Notes: a model not told the origin generated them from the sequence alone. A stretch of 64,000 bases of DNA from Lepus europaeus (GCF_033115175.1 NC_084834.1:78078462-78142461); one strand, 5' to 3'. Positions 45,265 to 57,959 are shown, numbered from the stretch's first letter. A program made the numbers and translations.

Positions 45265-46520
45265 ATTTATTCATCTCTAGGTTCTAAATAACTAAACATA
45301 GGTTAAAGGAAAGGTTTAGTTCAGTGATCCCCAAGCATTAGTCCAGGTAGTTGCTATCATCTTATTTTTATTTTCTCTCTGTTCCTTATGTTGATAAACT
45401 TCTAAATGAGTAAGTCAGAAACTTGAATCTTCATAATAGTGATCACATTGACTAGTCACTGTTTATTGATTTTCTGGTGAACAGCTGTACCCAAAATCTA
45501 TATCCTTCAGGGTCCTGGCAGGAAACAGCTTATTCAAATTAGAGTTTAACTGAAGATAGTTTTAATTAAGTTTTTTTTCCCCTAGAGGCATAGGAATGGC
45601 TAATCACTCAGATAAGGAATGATAAAATATATGGGTCTTGCTAAGGAAACTTATTATTCCTATGCCTGAAGGTCAAGGGCAGAGAAGAGACTTACAACAA
45701 TCTGGCAAGAACTGGAGCCACAGATGGGAGCTGCTGGCAGGAGCAGTGGCCAAAGATTTTGAGAATTGGTGGTGCAGTTATTCACTAACCAAAGACAGAG
45801 AGAAATCCCTGAAACCTGACTTGGGGTCTCCTTTTGGTTCCCAGCAATTCAGGACTAATTTCCTTTTGTTACCTCTTGGGAACTTCAGGTTTTGAGGTCA
45901 TTTGCCTAAAAAATGAAATTTAAAAGCAAAAACTAATTTTCTCTTTGATAATAAAAATCATATTGCTGCCCAGCTTCTTATCAGCACAAAACAGCTGATG
46001 TTAATAGGCTGAGTTTATACAGCCCAGCCAAAAGGAGAACAATTTGACTTCTTGTTACCCTCTGCAGTTTTGTCTAGAAAATAACACATGCTCGTTTGCT
46101 ATTCAACTTGTCTTTGCTCCGGGACTCCCTTTCCTCAGCTGCAGGACTTCTAAGATCAAGAACCAAAGGATGAGAAGTATCATTATATTCTTAGAACTGT
46201 ATCCATGGACTACATTGAATCTATTCTTTTAGTATTAGTATCACATTAACATGAGAATTGATGAGAATCATGAGATAATAATTAATATGCATTTGCTGTA
46301 ACCCTGAGAATCTAATGTATTAATCGTCATTAAAAAAAAAGAACCAATGCAGTATGTCTTAAGATTTCATAAACTGACGTTCTAAGGGAGAATTAAGGTC
46401 ACCATGGAATCTGCAATTGACTTTTGTGACCACCACTCTATCCTTTTATAATGCGAATATATTACATGTTCATATTCATGTATGAAATAATTTTTTTCAG
46501 AACTATAGAATAATGCACTG
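45265..46520. other. Unique or very old sequence
   Basis: The stretch 45,480-45,900 has the feel of an old repeat (GGCAGGAAACAGCTTATTC), but I cannot name it. No coding signal. Confidence 0.35.
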
Positions 46521-46523
46521 CTT

Positions 46524-46835
46524 AAAAAGAGACTTGTGGGTAGACATTTGGTAGAGCAGTTACGAAATGACTTGGGACACCTACATCCCAAATCAGAGTG
46601 CCTGGTTCAAGCTTGGTTCTTCTTCCACACCTTGAGTGGCAGCAGGTAATAGCTCAAGTAGTTGAGTCCCCAACACCCACTTCGGAGGATTATATTTAAT
46701 TCTCAGCCTCAGACTTTGACTGGCCCAACCCTGGCTGTTGAAAGCTTTGGAGAGTAAAACAGAGGATGGAAGATCTTTTCCTGTCTCTTTCCTGCCTTTC
46801 AAATAAATGAAAATAAATGCTTTTTATTAAAAAAT
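46524..46835 (+). mobile_element. C-repeat SINE, old, tail-to-tail pair (left)
   Basis: GTGGGTAGACATTTGGTAGAG to CTTTCAAATAAATGAAAATAAATGC; followed at once by a minus copy. Confidence 0.82.
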
Positions 46836-47160
46836 TCTTTTATTTATTTAAAAGACAGAACTATAGAAAGGGAGGGGGAGAGAGAGAGAGAGAGAGGTCT
46901 TTGAACCACTGTTTCACTTCCCAAATGGCTGCAATGGCCAGAGTTGAGCCAATCTGAAGCCAGGGTCCAGGCGCTTCTTCTGGGTCTCCCACATGGATGC
47001 AGGGGACCAAGGTCTTGGGCCTTCTTCTATTGCTTTCCCAGGTACATTAGCAGGGAGCTGATTAGAAGTGGAGCAGCTGGGACTTGAACCGGTGCCCATA
47101 TGGGACGCCGGCAGTGCTGCAGGCCAAGGCTCTAACCTGCTGCGCCACAGTGCTGTCCCC
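46836..47160 (-). mobile_element. C-repeat SINE, tail-to-tail pair (right)
   Basis: TTTTATTTATTTAAAAGACAG to GCGCCACAGTGCTGTCCCC. The junction AAATGCTTTTT and right flank AAAGCTTTTTT suggest insertion in the left copy's tail. Confidence 0.87.
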
Positions 47161-47164
47161 AAAG

Positions 47165-48685
47165 CTTTTTTTTTTTTTTTTAAAGACATATTCGTATCTT
47201 GAAGAGGAAAACTACTGAAATAAAACAATCTGTTTTCTCTACCACTTCAGCCAACTAATGGATAAAACACTCCTGCTCTAAGCAAGGTATTTCCCTCCCC
47301 ATTTTCTCAAATTATACCCACTATATGTTGTGTAGCTGGATTCTGTCTTCTTGTTTAAAACACAATTTCTTTCCTTAGCAACTGGCAATGAAAAATCTTG
47401 CTCTTTGAAAATCAAGATTGGAACTTTATCTACTTTTATATGACGCTATTTTGAGTATCAGTTTTGCAATGAGCTTTTAAGATAGTTTTCAGAATGTGGA
47501 AAACTATAAGGTCACATTCAGCTGCCAGAGTTATAGCTATTGCAGGCCCATGTTAGGTAACATACTGGGTTAACAGTTTATTTCATACCTAGTATTGGCT
47601 GATTTCTCTCTTGAACTTTATATCCATAATCTGGATTTGGGGAGAGTCAAGAACATAACAATTTTTATCATTAATCATTAACTTTTAAGGTATAATTACT
47701 TGTGTATATGATTAGCTCAGCTTTCAGCTACCCAAAGTTCAGAAACACAGCACAAGTCCCCAGGACAAGCTTTGTTAGGCTTTAACAAGTGTTACTCATG
47801 TGAAAATGAAAGTCTGGGCTGAATACTCCCTGGGGAGGAAGGAGGTGCGGTTTTGTGGGATTTAAGAACATTTTTGCCAGCTGCTTCACAACTTGGTAGA
47901 ACAAAAGTCACGTTAGAGGTCAAGAGTACTGCAGGAGCATTTGAGAAGTGGCTGCAATGCTCAGTTGACGTGGCCCTGGTCTCAGGAGGGCAAAATGAGT
48001 CCACGGCCTTGGTCACAGTGGAGAGTGCAGGCTGATTAGATCTGAATACAGCTGACGTGAGTTCTAGGCTTCGGTTGTTTGCCACATAGAATACAAAAGT
48101 GGACTTTTGTGGTGTGGGGTAGGGAGAAGTAAGGCTTTGTGTAGAGCAAAAAGAGCTTACCTCCTTCTCCTGGCATGGACATGGGTTGCACTAAAGAAGG
48201 AGGAGATTCTTGGGTTTGGAGAGGCTGAGAGCCGGGTAGGCAATGTCCTTCTGAGAAGAGAGGGACACTTGGGAGATGGATCACTTCTGTCTATCTGGAA
48301 GAAAGACCCTTCTGTTGGCCTAACAGCTCTTGGATCCTTGAGGCTTAAGCGTTCCTTCTTAGCTGGAGAAAGAGATGAAAACTGGCTCCTGGAGAGCTTG
48401 GTATTTCCTCAACATTGTGTGAAAGGATGGAGGTGAGGCCGTGTCTGTGCACCCTTGGTAGCTGATGTGGGGGAGAAAATGCCCTCAGTCTCCACTGTGT
48501 GAGAGAGAATCTACCAGATGTCCAGTTGCTGGGTAGCTAGCAATGGTAGGTCAAGTTCTCAAATTCACATGTTGATCATGTTTGCGTGTAGCCAATGGAG
48601 TACTCATGCGCCAAAGAGACCCTTTGGGGTGAAAACATTTCAGTGAGAACTGAGCTGACTCCTGCCTGTGAAGTGTTTGCCATGG
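47165..48685. other. Unique sequence, no feature recognised
   Basis: The short overlapping ORFs on both strands at 47.8-48.4 kb show no family resemblance. Confidence 0.4.
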
Positions 48686-48689
48686 CCTG

Positions 48690-49020
48690 ATTGTTTGTGT
48701 CCCCCCTCACCCCGAATTTTTATGTTGAAATCCTATCCCCCAAGATGATGGTGTTCAGAGGTGATTAGGTCATGAGGGCTGATCACTCATGGACAGGATT
48801 AGTGTCCTTCTAAAGAGGCCTGAGAGATCCTCTCACGCTTCTACCAGGTGGGGGTAGAGCAATCAAGTAGCCATCTGCAGCCCAGGAAGAGGACCCTTAC
48901 CATTTACCCAATCTTCCAGGGCTTTGATGTTGGACTTCTCAACCTCTAGGTTTATGAGATACAAATCTCTGTTCTTTATAAGCCATTGGTCCAGGGTGTC
49001 TTACTACTGTGAATGGTCTG
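48690..49020 (+). repeat. Ancient LTR remnant (MaLR-like)
   Basis: Phrases GTGATTAGGTCATGAGGGCT, GATTAGTGTCCTTCTAAAGA and TCTTTATAAGCCATTGGTCC follow the consensus order of an old mammalian LTR. Confidence 0.6.
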
Positions 49021-49079
49021 AGGTAGCATTCCTGTCCCCATTCACGTATGTTAGTGTACATGACTCTGAGGATGTATGA

Positions 49080-49172
49080 GGCTGCTTCAAAGAGCTCATG
49101 TGAAGATGGAATTAAAAGATGGTGAGCATTTTCCTTGAGCTTTTTTTTTTCAGAAAATTCATATCCTTGGGT
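49080..49172. mobile_element. Small palindromic MITE, copy 3 (decayed)
   Basis: GCTTCAAAGAGCTCATGTGAAGATGGAATTAAAAGATGG resembles the left half of the MITE; the right arm is weak (TCAGAAAATTCATATCC). Confidence 0.4.
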
Positions 49173-49849
49173 GCTATTAGGTATGTCAGAGTGCCTCCCT
49201 CCACCCCCACATTTCTCTTCTCATGAAGTAGGGGAGACGCAGAATGTTTCCTAAAGCCCAGAAGTCTATGCTAGGTGCATGTTGTGGCCCAAGTGGGCAT
49301 GTAGCTGAAATTCATTTACACATAAATAGTTGAGTACTTTGGATATTTTTCATTTGTTTTATAGATATGTCATATAATTAAATTTTGCCATTTCTTTTGT
49401 GATTCCAATGCTTAGAGTAATTTGTACCAAATATAACTACTTAAATATCCTTCCCTTGGCTACCAGGCCCATGGGGTAGCCCAGTGCTTCCTCACTTGAG
49501 GTCTTAGAGTCTCCCTGACAAAGGCCTGGGAACACCAGAGTTGGAGGTGGCCTGCAGTTCAGTGCAGTTTCCATTTCACTTGCCAATAAAAGCCTGCAAG
49601 GAGTCCCTGCAGCCTCGTAGAATCCTTTAGGAGATGGTGGTCCAGAGTGTAGCCTCTGCCTGAAATCTCACCAGCTCAGGATTGACCTTCCATCATTAGC
49701 ATCTCTGATTTGTCTGTGCACATGGAATGGGCAGGATGGAAGGGACATGGCAGTTGCCAGGATTTGAAGTGCCAAGAAGAGAAGAGGAATGGTCAGAGTT
49801 GTCATGTTCCTTTGGAGTCTGTCTATAAAATAGGTGAGGGACAGGTGTC

Positions 49850-50080
49850 TGTAATAGCACTTAAGTCACTGTTTGGGGGTCTGCATCCTATGTTATATGC
49901 CTAGACTCAAGTCTTGGCTCAAATAGTTGGATTCCTTCAACCTGCATGGAAGACCCAGATGGTGTTCCCAACTTGCAGCTTTACTCTGACCTAGCCCATG
50001 CTAATGTAGGCATGTGTGGAGTGAACCAGTGTATGGGAGTGCCTTCTCTTTGTCTTCCAAATAAATCAAATTGATTCAAT
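49850..50080 (+). mobile_element. C-repeat SINE, old and shortened
   Basis: TTTGGGGGTCTGCATCC through GTCTTCCAAATAAATC; strongly diverged. Confidence 0.6.
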
Positions 50081-50084
50081 AAAA

Positions 50085-51645
50085 ATTGAGAAAATAAAGG
50101 AAAGAAGATAGGCAAAATCCCATTTTCCTTCTCCTTCCTGGAGAAGTGGTGGGAGGTAGTAGAGTTAGGAAGGATAATCAGGACATCAGTGGCATCAGAG
50201 GACTCATAGTCTCTGAACTCTCATGGTCAGAGCTAGACAATAGTTCCCCTGAGTTTTAACTCTCCTTTAGGAGATCTGCGGAGAAGTCATGAGAATGCTG
50301 TGAGGAAGGGATGTGCTTCCTGCCTGACCTTCAGAACCTGCAGATCCCATGGTCCTCATACTCTCTCCAATAAAATTGTGGCCTCAATTGCATCACAGGC
50401 TGAACTTCAGGTTCAGCCACCAAAGGGTGTAATTGTCCTCCCATGTATCCTGTGAGCGTAATGAAAGCCTTCTCAAGTACTGTGTGAGGTGAGGGTGAAG
50501 GGAATTCAGCGATACTGATGTGAATGCTTGAGCTCATTGATTCTGTCCCCAAGCTTGTGTGACACTTGGTGACTTTCTGGGTGAACTCAATTTATGGGAG
50601 AGGATAATCTCTTTGTCATTCTTGTCCTCTCCTCTCTGTGTCACCTGGCACTTCCAAGTCACACTCCACTAGCCTTTAGCCTACCTGATGGCTTCATTTA
50701 TGTGCAAAATATCAAGCTATCCACTTTCCACATGACGAGCCTGAAAGAAGGTCCAACTTCCTCAATCCAGAATAAAAGAAACCCACCAAAACTAAAATAC
50801 ACATATTAGTTAAAAAAGGAAAACTGAACTTATAAGACCAGATGGCAAGCAACTGCTAATGTAAACCTGTTAGCATTACAAGTGGTGAGAGGACCATGTC
50901 TTCAAACTCAACCTCTTCATTTTATAGACAAGAAGAGAATAAAGTTGAAAGGCTGGTTGGTTCCAAGCAGAGAAGGGAATGTATTCTTGTTGTAGGTTCT
51001 TCTCTGTTCAGTGGGATACTCTGCTTTCCAACTAGCAGCTGTGTCTTTTCATTGTTAAACCACAGAACACAAAGAACTGTTCTCTGCTGGCTGCTTGGGA
51101 ACACTCTGTGTCCCCAACAATCAAGAGACTCTAATCTCCGGTTAGAAAGGGCTTTGGAAAACATCTGTTAGGACCACCCCTCCCATCTGGTATTGGACTT
51201 CTCCCCCACTAGAATCTGCCAAGGTATTGTGTAATCTGCTAGAACATCTCCCAGCCTGGGAAATCATTAGCTATGTCCACAATTGTGTTCTAATGCTGAG
51301 CAGCTAGACTTGGGACATTGTTCATCACATCATTCTCAGCTGCCTCTTTCCTACTCCTAGCTTTGCCCTGACCCAGCTGGTAGGAGCTAGAAAAGGTCTG
51401 ATCTTTTTCCCACATAACCGTCTTTCTCCACCTCCATCCTAGGCCTTTACCTCAGATTCCTTTGACAAGTTCCTGAATCCGAGTGGGCAGGGCAGGGTGC
51501 AAATTAACAAAACCTCCGTGGAGACTTGGAGGTCTAGCAAAGACTATGTCCTGTGTGGTCTCTTGATGCTCTGAGTGGAAAATACATTTAGAAAGAAACA
51601 CGATATTAAGGAGTTTGAATTGATCACATGTAAAAGTAAAAGTCT
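50085..51645. other. Unique sequence, no feature recognised
   Basis: No repeat or exon recognised. Confidence 0.4.
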
Positions 51646-51649
51646 TTGT

Positions 51650-51775
51650 TTTTCTGTTTCAATAACTATTTAACCTTCCTGAATCCAAATTCCCTCATCT
51701 ATACAAGGATGGTAAAATAACTTATGGGGCTGGCAGAGAGAATGCCTGCAAAGCATTCGGTGAGTGCCTACAGAC
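51650..51775 (+). repeat. MIR SINE fossil (3' half)
   Basis: TTAACCTTCCTGAATCCAAATTCCCTCATCTATAC followed by a GCAAAGCATTCGGTGAGTGCC end, as in MIR. Confidence 0.65.
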
Positions 51776-51964
51776 AGCGGTTCTCAGTCCTCGCCTGGTT
51801 GTCACCTGTCACCTCTCCTGGGTTCCCCTCACATCCTTACACCTCTCCTCTCCCTGCAGAGCCAGAGTTCACTATTTCTTCACAACTCTTCCAGCTGCTG
51901 CCATTAACACTGCTCTTCCTTTCCTCTGCATTTCCATTCAAAATTAGCATTAAAACTACCCCTA

Positions 51965-52302
51965 GCTCAATAGGCTAATCCTCTGCCTGTGGCGCCAGCA
52001 CACAGGGTTCTAGTCCCGGTCGGGGCACCGGATTCTGTCCCAGTTGCCCCTCTTCCAGGCCAGCTCTCTGCTATGGCCCGGGAGTGCAGTGGAGGATGGC
52101 CCAAGTGCTTGGGCCCTGCACCCCATGGGGGGACCAGGAGAAGCACCTGGCTCCTGCCTTTAGATCAGCGCGGTGCACCGGCTGCAGGGCGCCGGCCGCA
52201 GCGGCCTTTGGAGGGTGAACCAATGGAAAAGGAAAACCTTTCTCTCTGTTTCTCTCTCTCTCACTGTTCACTCTGCCTGTCAAATAAATAAATAAATAAA
52301 TA
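51965..52302 (+). mobile_element. C-repeat SINE, young, slightly 5'-truncated
   Basis: Starts at AGCTCAATAGGCTAATCC, lacking about 14 bp of the 5' end. It has an (AAAT)n tail and TSD-like ACTACCCCTAG and ACTACCTAG. Confidence 0.9.
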
Positions 52303-52311
52303 CACTACCTA

Positions 52312-52640
52312 GATTGAATGTTTGTGTCCCCAGAATTCATGAAATCTAAGCCCCGCCGTGATGGTGTTTGAGGGAGGACTGGATGTTGATTGATCATGAG
52401 GGCAGATTGTCTCATGAATGCAAACAGTGCATTTGTACAAAATGAATCCAGAGAGCTCCTCTCCCTTCCACCATGTGAGACCACAGTGAGGAGTCAGCCG
52501 TCTACAGACCAAGAAGAGCACCTCACCAGATACTGCACCTGCTGGTGCCTCCATGTGGTACTGCTCGGCTTACAGAACTGTGAGAAATAAATGACTGCTG
52601 TTCATAAGCCACCCAATCTGTGCTGTTCTGTTTAGAAGAC
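52312..52640 (+). repeat. Ancient LTR remnant (MaLR-like)
   Basis: TGAATGTTTGTGTCCCC through CTTCCACCATGTGAGACCAC to AACTGTGAGAAATAAATGAC and TTCATAAGCCACCCAATCTG. This is the best preserved of the three copies. A young SINE sits directly upstream. Confidence 0.65.
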
Positions 52641-52769
52641 TAGCAAAGAGACTCTCCAGCTGTCCTGTGTTTGTTTGCTAACTCACTCTTGCTTCCCACT
52701 CCTAACCTTGCCTCACCATAATATACAGTCTGTTCTCATCTGACAGAATAACTCATTTATAATCAGACT

Positions 52770-53220
52770 AGGCCATGCCGTGCCTCAAAACCTTCCTGTG
52801 GCTTTCAATTGCAATCAGACTAAAAACAGAATCTCCTCAAAATGGCCTCAGCACTCACACTACCTCACCTCCATTATTTCTCCGAGTTCCTTTCTTTTCT
52901 ATCTTCCCTCCCTTGCTCCCTGTGCTCTGTCCACTCTGGCCCCCTTGCTAATCCAGAGCCAGCCTGGGAGACTCCCAGGTCTATTGTTCACTTTGGAATG
53001 ATCCTTGCCCAGGCAGCCTGGTGTCTCTCCTCCAATTCTGTCAAGTCCATGCCGAAATGGAATATTCTGGAAGAATCCTTGAAATTGCAGGTGTGTCCCC
53101 TTCCAGGAACCTCTAGACCTCTTCCTGATTATATTTTCTTCTCAGCACTTGCTGCTATCTAACTTCTTACATAAACAACTTGCTCTGTTTCCTCCCTAAA
53201 AGTCTTCATTAGGATATGGG
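52770..53220 (+). repeat. L2 LINE fossil
   Basis: CAAAACCTTCCTGTGGCTTTC through TGGCCTCAGCACTCACACTACC to CTGGCCCCCTTGCTAATCC follow L2 3' consensus order. Confidence 0.6.
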
Positions 53221-53311
53221 TCATACAAGGACAGATTTTTTTTTTTTCTAGAACAGCACCCAGTATATATTACACACTGTGTTTGTTTACCTAAAATGAA
53301 CTTTCTTGTGA

Positions 53312-53470
53312 GAAGCAAGGTGGCATGGTGGGAGAGCTGTCGGTTTGGACTTTAAATTCCTGTTCTTCCACTCTTTAAGCCTTGTAAGTGGTGCTGGATC
53401 TTGCTCGGTTTCAATTTCCTCATGTGCAAAAAAGTGAAGTAGACCAGTAACCAACTTGCAGCACTTGTGG
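53312..53470 (+). repeat. MIR SINE fossil
   Basis: GCATGGTGGGAGAGCTG, TTCCACTCTTTAAGCC and CGGTTTCAATTTCCTCATGTGC are MIR consensus steps in order. Confidence 0.7.
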
Positions 53471-53596
53471 ATGGTCTGTTGAGGTGGTGAGGGAAGAAAA
53501 ACACCACCAGTGTCTTTTCACCACCTCTCCGTGTGTATTGACCACCCCCCTCCTGCAAGACTGGAGAGAAAACCTCCTTCTTTAAGATTCTTTTCT

Positions 53597-53963
53597 CTCC
53601 TTTTTTTTTAAAGATTTATTTTTTTATTTGAAAGTCAGAGTTACACAGAGAGAAGGAAAGGCAAAGAGAGAGAGAAAAAGAGACAGAGAGAAAGAGAGAG
53701 ATAGGTCTTCCATCTGATGGTTCACTCCCCAATTGGCTGCAATGGCCGAAGCTGTGCCGATCCGAAGTCAGGAGCCAGGAGCTTCCTCCAGGTCTCCCAC
53801 ACGGGTGCAGGGGCCCAAGGACTTGGGCCATCTTCCGCTGCTTTCCCAGGCCATAGCAGAGAGGTGGATTGGAAGTGGAGCAGCCGGGACTCGAACTGGT
53901 GCCCATGTGGGATGCCAGCACTGCAGGTGGCAGCTTTACCTGCTATGCCACAGCGCTGGCCCC
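53597..53963 (-). mobile_element. C-repeat SINE
   Basis: TSD TAAGATTCTTTTCT (53583-53596) and TAAGATTATTTTCT (53964-53977). Confidence 0.93.
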
Positions 53964-53979
53964 TAAGATTATTTTCTTA

Positions 53980-54785
53980 AAATTCCCAAAGAAGAACTCC
54001 AAAAGAATATCTTGGGTCATGTGACCCTCCCAGAGCCACTCCCTGTGCATAGAAGGACACAATGCTGTGCTTGGCCAGCTTGGGGTCTTGCTCTCATTCC
54101 CATACCCAGCACGTGACAGAGCCAGTCCCCTGAAAGAAAATGGATTCAGGGAAGAGTAATTCCCAGATGAAGGACCTTTAGTTTATAAAGAAAGAATAAT
54201 GCAATGCTTTGGATTCAATAACAATAAGTATCAAAGACCAGTTGAGAATATACTAACTCTAAGAATGTGAGGAATGGCAAACCATCCAAAGGCACCTGGA
54301 TCTCAGTAACAAGTAGACCCAGGAACCCGGCCTCAGTGCACACTTTCTCTTTATTGTTATGTCTACTGCTTTGTGTGTTTTCTTCATTTTCTGTCACTGT
54401 AGCGTGAATTTCTTCACATGACATGAAACATAATAGGAGTTAGTACCATTCCCACCAATGACTCATGCCCTACTGTAGATGAATTTATATCACAGGCAAT
54501 TTAGGCAATCCTGAGACACAGAAGACTTTGACTTTGTGTCTCTCATATTCTCCTTCTGTTCTTTTCTCCATCTCCGGAGTCATCTACCTCCTGTCTTAGC
54601 CAGCTGTGGTATGTGGCCTTATAGTTTACTATCCAAATCAGTACAATTTTAAGAATTAATGGAAGAGTTAATGTTAATTTTTCTGAAAACACAAGACATC
54701 AGGATCTCACTAAAATTATGACATATTTTCACCTTGCCTTTTAGCTTTATACTTCTTACTCTTTGAAGGGGTCTTATAAGAGAGT
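53980..54785. other. Unique sequence, no feature recognised
   Basis: Runs from a SINE to MITE copy 4; no exon or RNA signal. Confidence 0.4.
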
Positions 54786-54786
54786 A

Positions 54787-54905
54787 TGTCCAAAGGTTTG
54801 TGGAAAAATGTAATCAAAAGGCAAGTTTATTGTGGTGGTGCAAAAATTTTCAAATCCACACATAATTTTTCGTATGCATTTTCCATGAACTTTTAGAAGA
54901 CTCCT
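54787..54905. mobile_element. Small palindromic MITE, copy 4
   Basis: ATGTCCAAAGGTTTGTGGAAAA on the left; TTTTCCATGAACTTTTAGAAGA on the right. The solo LTR inserted directly at its right edge. Confidence 0.6.
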
Positions 54906-54911
54906 GTTATC

Positions 54912-55341
54912 TGTGGTGGAATGAGAAGGCCATGCCAAGATGGCCGCTGGCAAGCATCAGTTACTCAGGAATGGCTTTGAAATCCACCTGGCGACGGAGC
55001 CTGCCTGGCAACAGGTTGTGATTGGATGGCTTTGAAACTCACGTGGCAAACGGAGCCTGCCTAGCAACAGGCTGTGATTGGATGGCTTTGGAAACTTCCT
55101 GACAACAGGCTGTGATTTGTTGGGGCATAGATTGCCCCTTGACCGGATTGGCTGGTCTTGGCTATATAAGATGTTGTACCAACTGAAGTAAACGAGTCTG
55201 CGGGCTGCTTGCCTCAAGCCCACTTTCACTTGACTCCTGGGGTCTGTGGTCTGTGTGGTGACTCCACACCTCTTGCCCCCACCACGCTCCTCCTCTCAGA
55301 AATGAATCCACTGCAACATTGTTGAGAAATCAACTGCAACA
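54912..55341 (+). mobile_element. Solo LTR of a class II-type endogenous retrovirus
   Basis: 430 bp starting TGTGGTGGAATG and ending CTGCAACA, so it has the TG...CA ends of an LTR. It is flanked by a perfect 6-bp TSD GTTATC (54906-54911 and 55342-55347); 6-bp duplications are typical of ERVK/class II integration. A TATA box (GCTATATAAG) is at 55,161-55,170. U3 holds a 55-56-bp unit repeated at 54,971, 55,026 and (partly) 55,082. No internal retroviral genes adjoin it. Confidence 0.88.
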
Positions 55342-55689
55342 GTTATCCATCATTTATGTCTGCATGAATCAAACTGCATTGTCATCCAGGTAAATTTTAG
55401 ATATTAGCTGACATATGAAAATAAATAATTTTGTTTCCTTTATAAAGGAGGTAGGGAGGGTTGCCTTCTACATGTTTAACTTTACAATGTTTTAGAAAGA
55501 TAACTCAGTGCTATTAATCAAAGGTGTTCCTACTGTGGTGTAAAGTTGTGTTGATTTTTTTTTTTTTAATTTGTCCTATTTGAGACCATGAATGCAGCTG
55601 AATAAAGCCAGCCTGGAAACTGTGAGAGAAGTAATGTAAATTTCCCTGGCCAATCTCACAAAGTGCATTCAAAAAGCTTTTCTGGAACT

Positions 55690-56680
55690 GTGATTGCTGT
55701 ATAATAAACTGTATAGATACAAAGTATACAATTTGATAAGTTTTACTCTATGCTCACAAGCAAGATAATAAACACATCTATTATTCCACAAAGATTTCGT
55801 GTACGTTTGTGATTCTCCCATTCAAGCCCTTTCCTGTCTTCCCGCACTCCAACACAGCCATTGAGCTTGTGTCTGCCACTCTGGAGTTTCCTTCTGTCTG
55901 AAGGATTTTCTTTAATAGTATTTGTACTGTAGGTCTGATGATAATGAATGCTTTCTGCCTTTAGGGCTGAAAATAGTCTTCATTTTAGAAAGATATTGAG
56001 GGAGGAGTAGGCCTGGTGGCACATCATTTTAAGCCACCAGTTGGGACACCCACATTCCATATTGGAGTACATGTATCGAGTCTTGGCTACCTCTCACTTC
56101 AGATCGGGCTTCCTGCTGATGTGCCCACAAGGTAGCTGATGATGGCCCAAGTACTAGGCTTCCTGCCACCCACATGGGAGACCCAAATGATGTCTGGGTC
56201 CTGGTTTCTGCCTGGCCAAACCCTGGCTGTTGTGCAACTGAGAAGTGAATTAATGGATGGAAGATCTCTCTCCTCCTCCTCCTCATCTCCCTCCTCTGCC
56301 TCCTTCTTCTTCCTCTTCTTCCTCTCTCTCTCCCTCCCTCTAATATTCTCTCACTCACTTACTCACTTTTATCTTAAAAGATAAATAAATAAATGAACAT
56401 TTTTTAAAAACAGTTATTTTCACTGGGCATAGTATTCTAGATCTATGTCTAGATATTGTTTTTTGAATGTCTTAAAGACATTTCTACTAATTTGCAGAAC
56501 TTACAACAATACATCTGCTGTTTTTATTATCTTTTTTCTTTCTTCTTTGCTTTTAAGATTTTCTTTTTAGCACTGGTTTTGAGCATTGTGACTATGATAT
56601 ACTTGCTGTGGTTTTCCCCATATAGTTGTGCTTGAGGTTTATTAAACTTCTTGGATCTGTGCATTTATATTTTTTATCAA
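55690..56680 (-). mobile_element. Ancient L1/half-L1 fragment interrupted by a SINE
   Basis: Minus-strand old L1 wording before (55,690-56,004) and after (56,406-56,680) a + strand SINE. It includes TTTTCACTGGGCATAGTATTC and the ORF1-side phrase GAGGTTTATTAAACTTCTTGG. Confidence 0.6.
56005..56405 (+). mobile_element. C-repeat SINE with expanded TCC/CT tract
   Basis: Inserted in an ancient L1; the pyrimidine tract at 56,265-56,350 is expanded by (TCC)n and (CTT)n units. Confidence 0.85.
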
Positions 56681-57074
56681 GTGTTGATAATTGTCAACAA
56701 TTATGTCTTTCCTCCCAGGAAAACCTAAGGGATAACACCCATGGGCCTTAATAAATGCATGGTCCCACAGGTTGTCTCTTGCTCCTCATCTACTGGTTGA
56801 GTTCTTGCTGCCTCCTAACTTTCCTTCAGCCTCTGCTTGAAACCCACTGGAACTGTGAGTACTATATTTATTCTGTTCATACATTGTGGTTTCACTTCCT
56901 CATTGTGTCTCACCTAACACACTTGCACCTACCTTTTCCCTAGTCAGGATTCTCCTAGAGTGGAGACCTTGGTTTATGACTTGAGAAAGGTCTCAAGTCC
57001 AAATTACAAGGAAATGATAACAATGAAAATCCCAACAACTCAGGTGCTACAAACATTTAAAATACAGTAAGACA

Positions 57075-57246
57075 GACAAGCATTTGGCCTAGCAGTTAGG
57101 CTGTTGGTTGGTATGCCCATGTCAGGACTAACTGAATTCAATCCCTGACTCCAGTTCTGGCTCCAGCTGTTGCAGGCACTTGGGGAATGAACCAATGGTC
57201 TCTCTCTCCCTCTCTCCCACTAAAGTAAATAAATAAAACATTTTAG
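57075..57246 (+). mobile_element. C-repeat SINE with large internal deletion, tail-to-tail pair (left)
   Basis: GACAAGCATTTGGCCTAGCAG start, then the middle is missing and it ends in CT run and AAATAAATAAAAC. Confidence 0.75.
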
Positions 57247-57249
57247 GAT

Positions 57250-57576
57250 TATTCTTAGATTTATTTGAAAGTCAGAGTTACACAGAGAGAGAAGGAGAGG
57301 CAGAGAGAGAGAGAGAGGTCTTTCGTCTACTGGTTCACTCCCTAGTTGGCCGCAACAGCCGAAGCTGTGCCGATCTGAAGCCAGGAGCCAGGAGCTTCCT
57401 CAGAGTCTTCCCATGCCGGTACAGGGGATCAAGGACTTGGGCCATCTTCTATTGCTGTCCCAGGCCATAGCAGAGAGCCAGATTGGAAGTGGAACAGCCT
57501 GGACTCAAACTGGCTTCCATATGGGATGCCAGCACTGCAGGCGGCAGCTTTACCCACTATGCCACAGTGCCAGCCC
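57250..57576 (-). mobile_element. C-repeat SINE, tail-to-tail pair (right)
   Basis: TTAGATTTATTTGAAAGTCAG to CACAGTGCCAGCCCC; the third tail-to-tail arrangement in the window. Confidence 0.88.
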
Positions 57577-57725
57577 CAAGATTATTTTTATAAGAGTTTA
57601 GGATATAATAAAGTTGACATTTTAATCAATGCAAAAAGGACAGATAGGTAATTTATATTGTGACACTTGATCATGTTCCTACCTCATTCTGTATATGTAA
57701 ATAAGTACCAGAGATGTTAAGATTA

Positions 57726-57843
57726 TATGAGTGGTCTCCAAAACATTTATGGAAAATGAAAAACTATGCATGCATTTCAAATTTTTTGTACCAAATAGAC
57801 ATATCTTTAATTTCACTTGTCCATTAACTTTTGAAGTCTCATA
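57726..57843. mobile_element. Small palindromic MITE, copy 5
   Basis: TATGAGTGGTCTCCAAAACAT at the left and ACTTTTGAAGTCTCATA at the right give the outer inverted repeat with a terminal TA. Confidence 0.6.
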
Positions 57844-57959
57844 ATGTGTATTTATTCACATATATATACCATATATGTATGCCATATATATACCATTATT
57901 AGTAGAAGACATGGGCTCAAATGAAAAAAAAATTTATCTACCAAAGAAATTTTCAGCAA

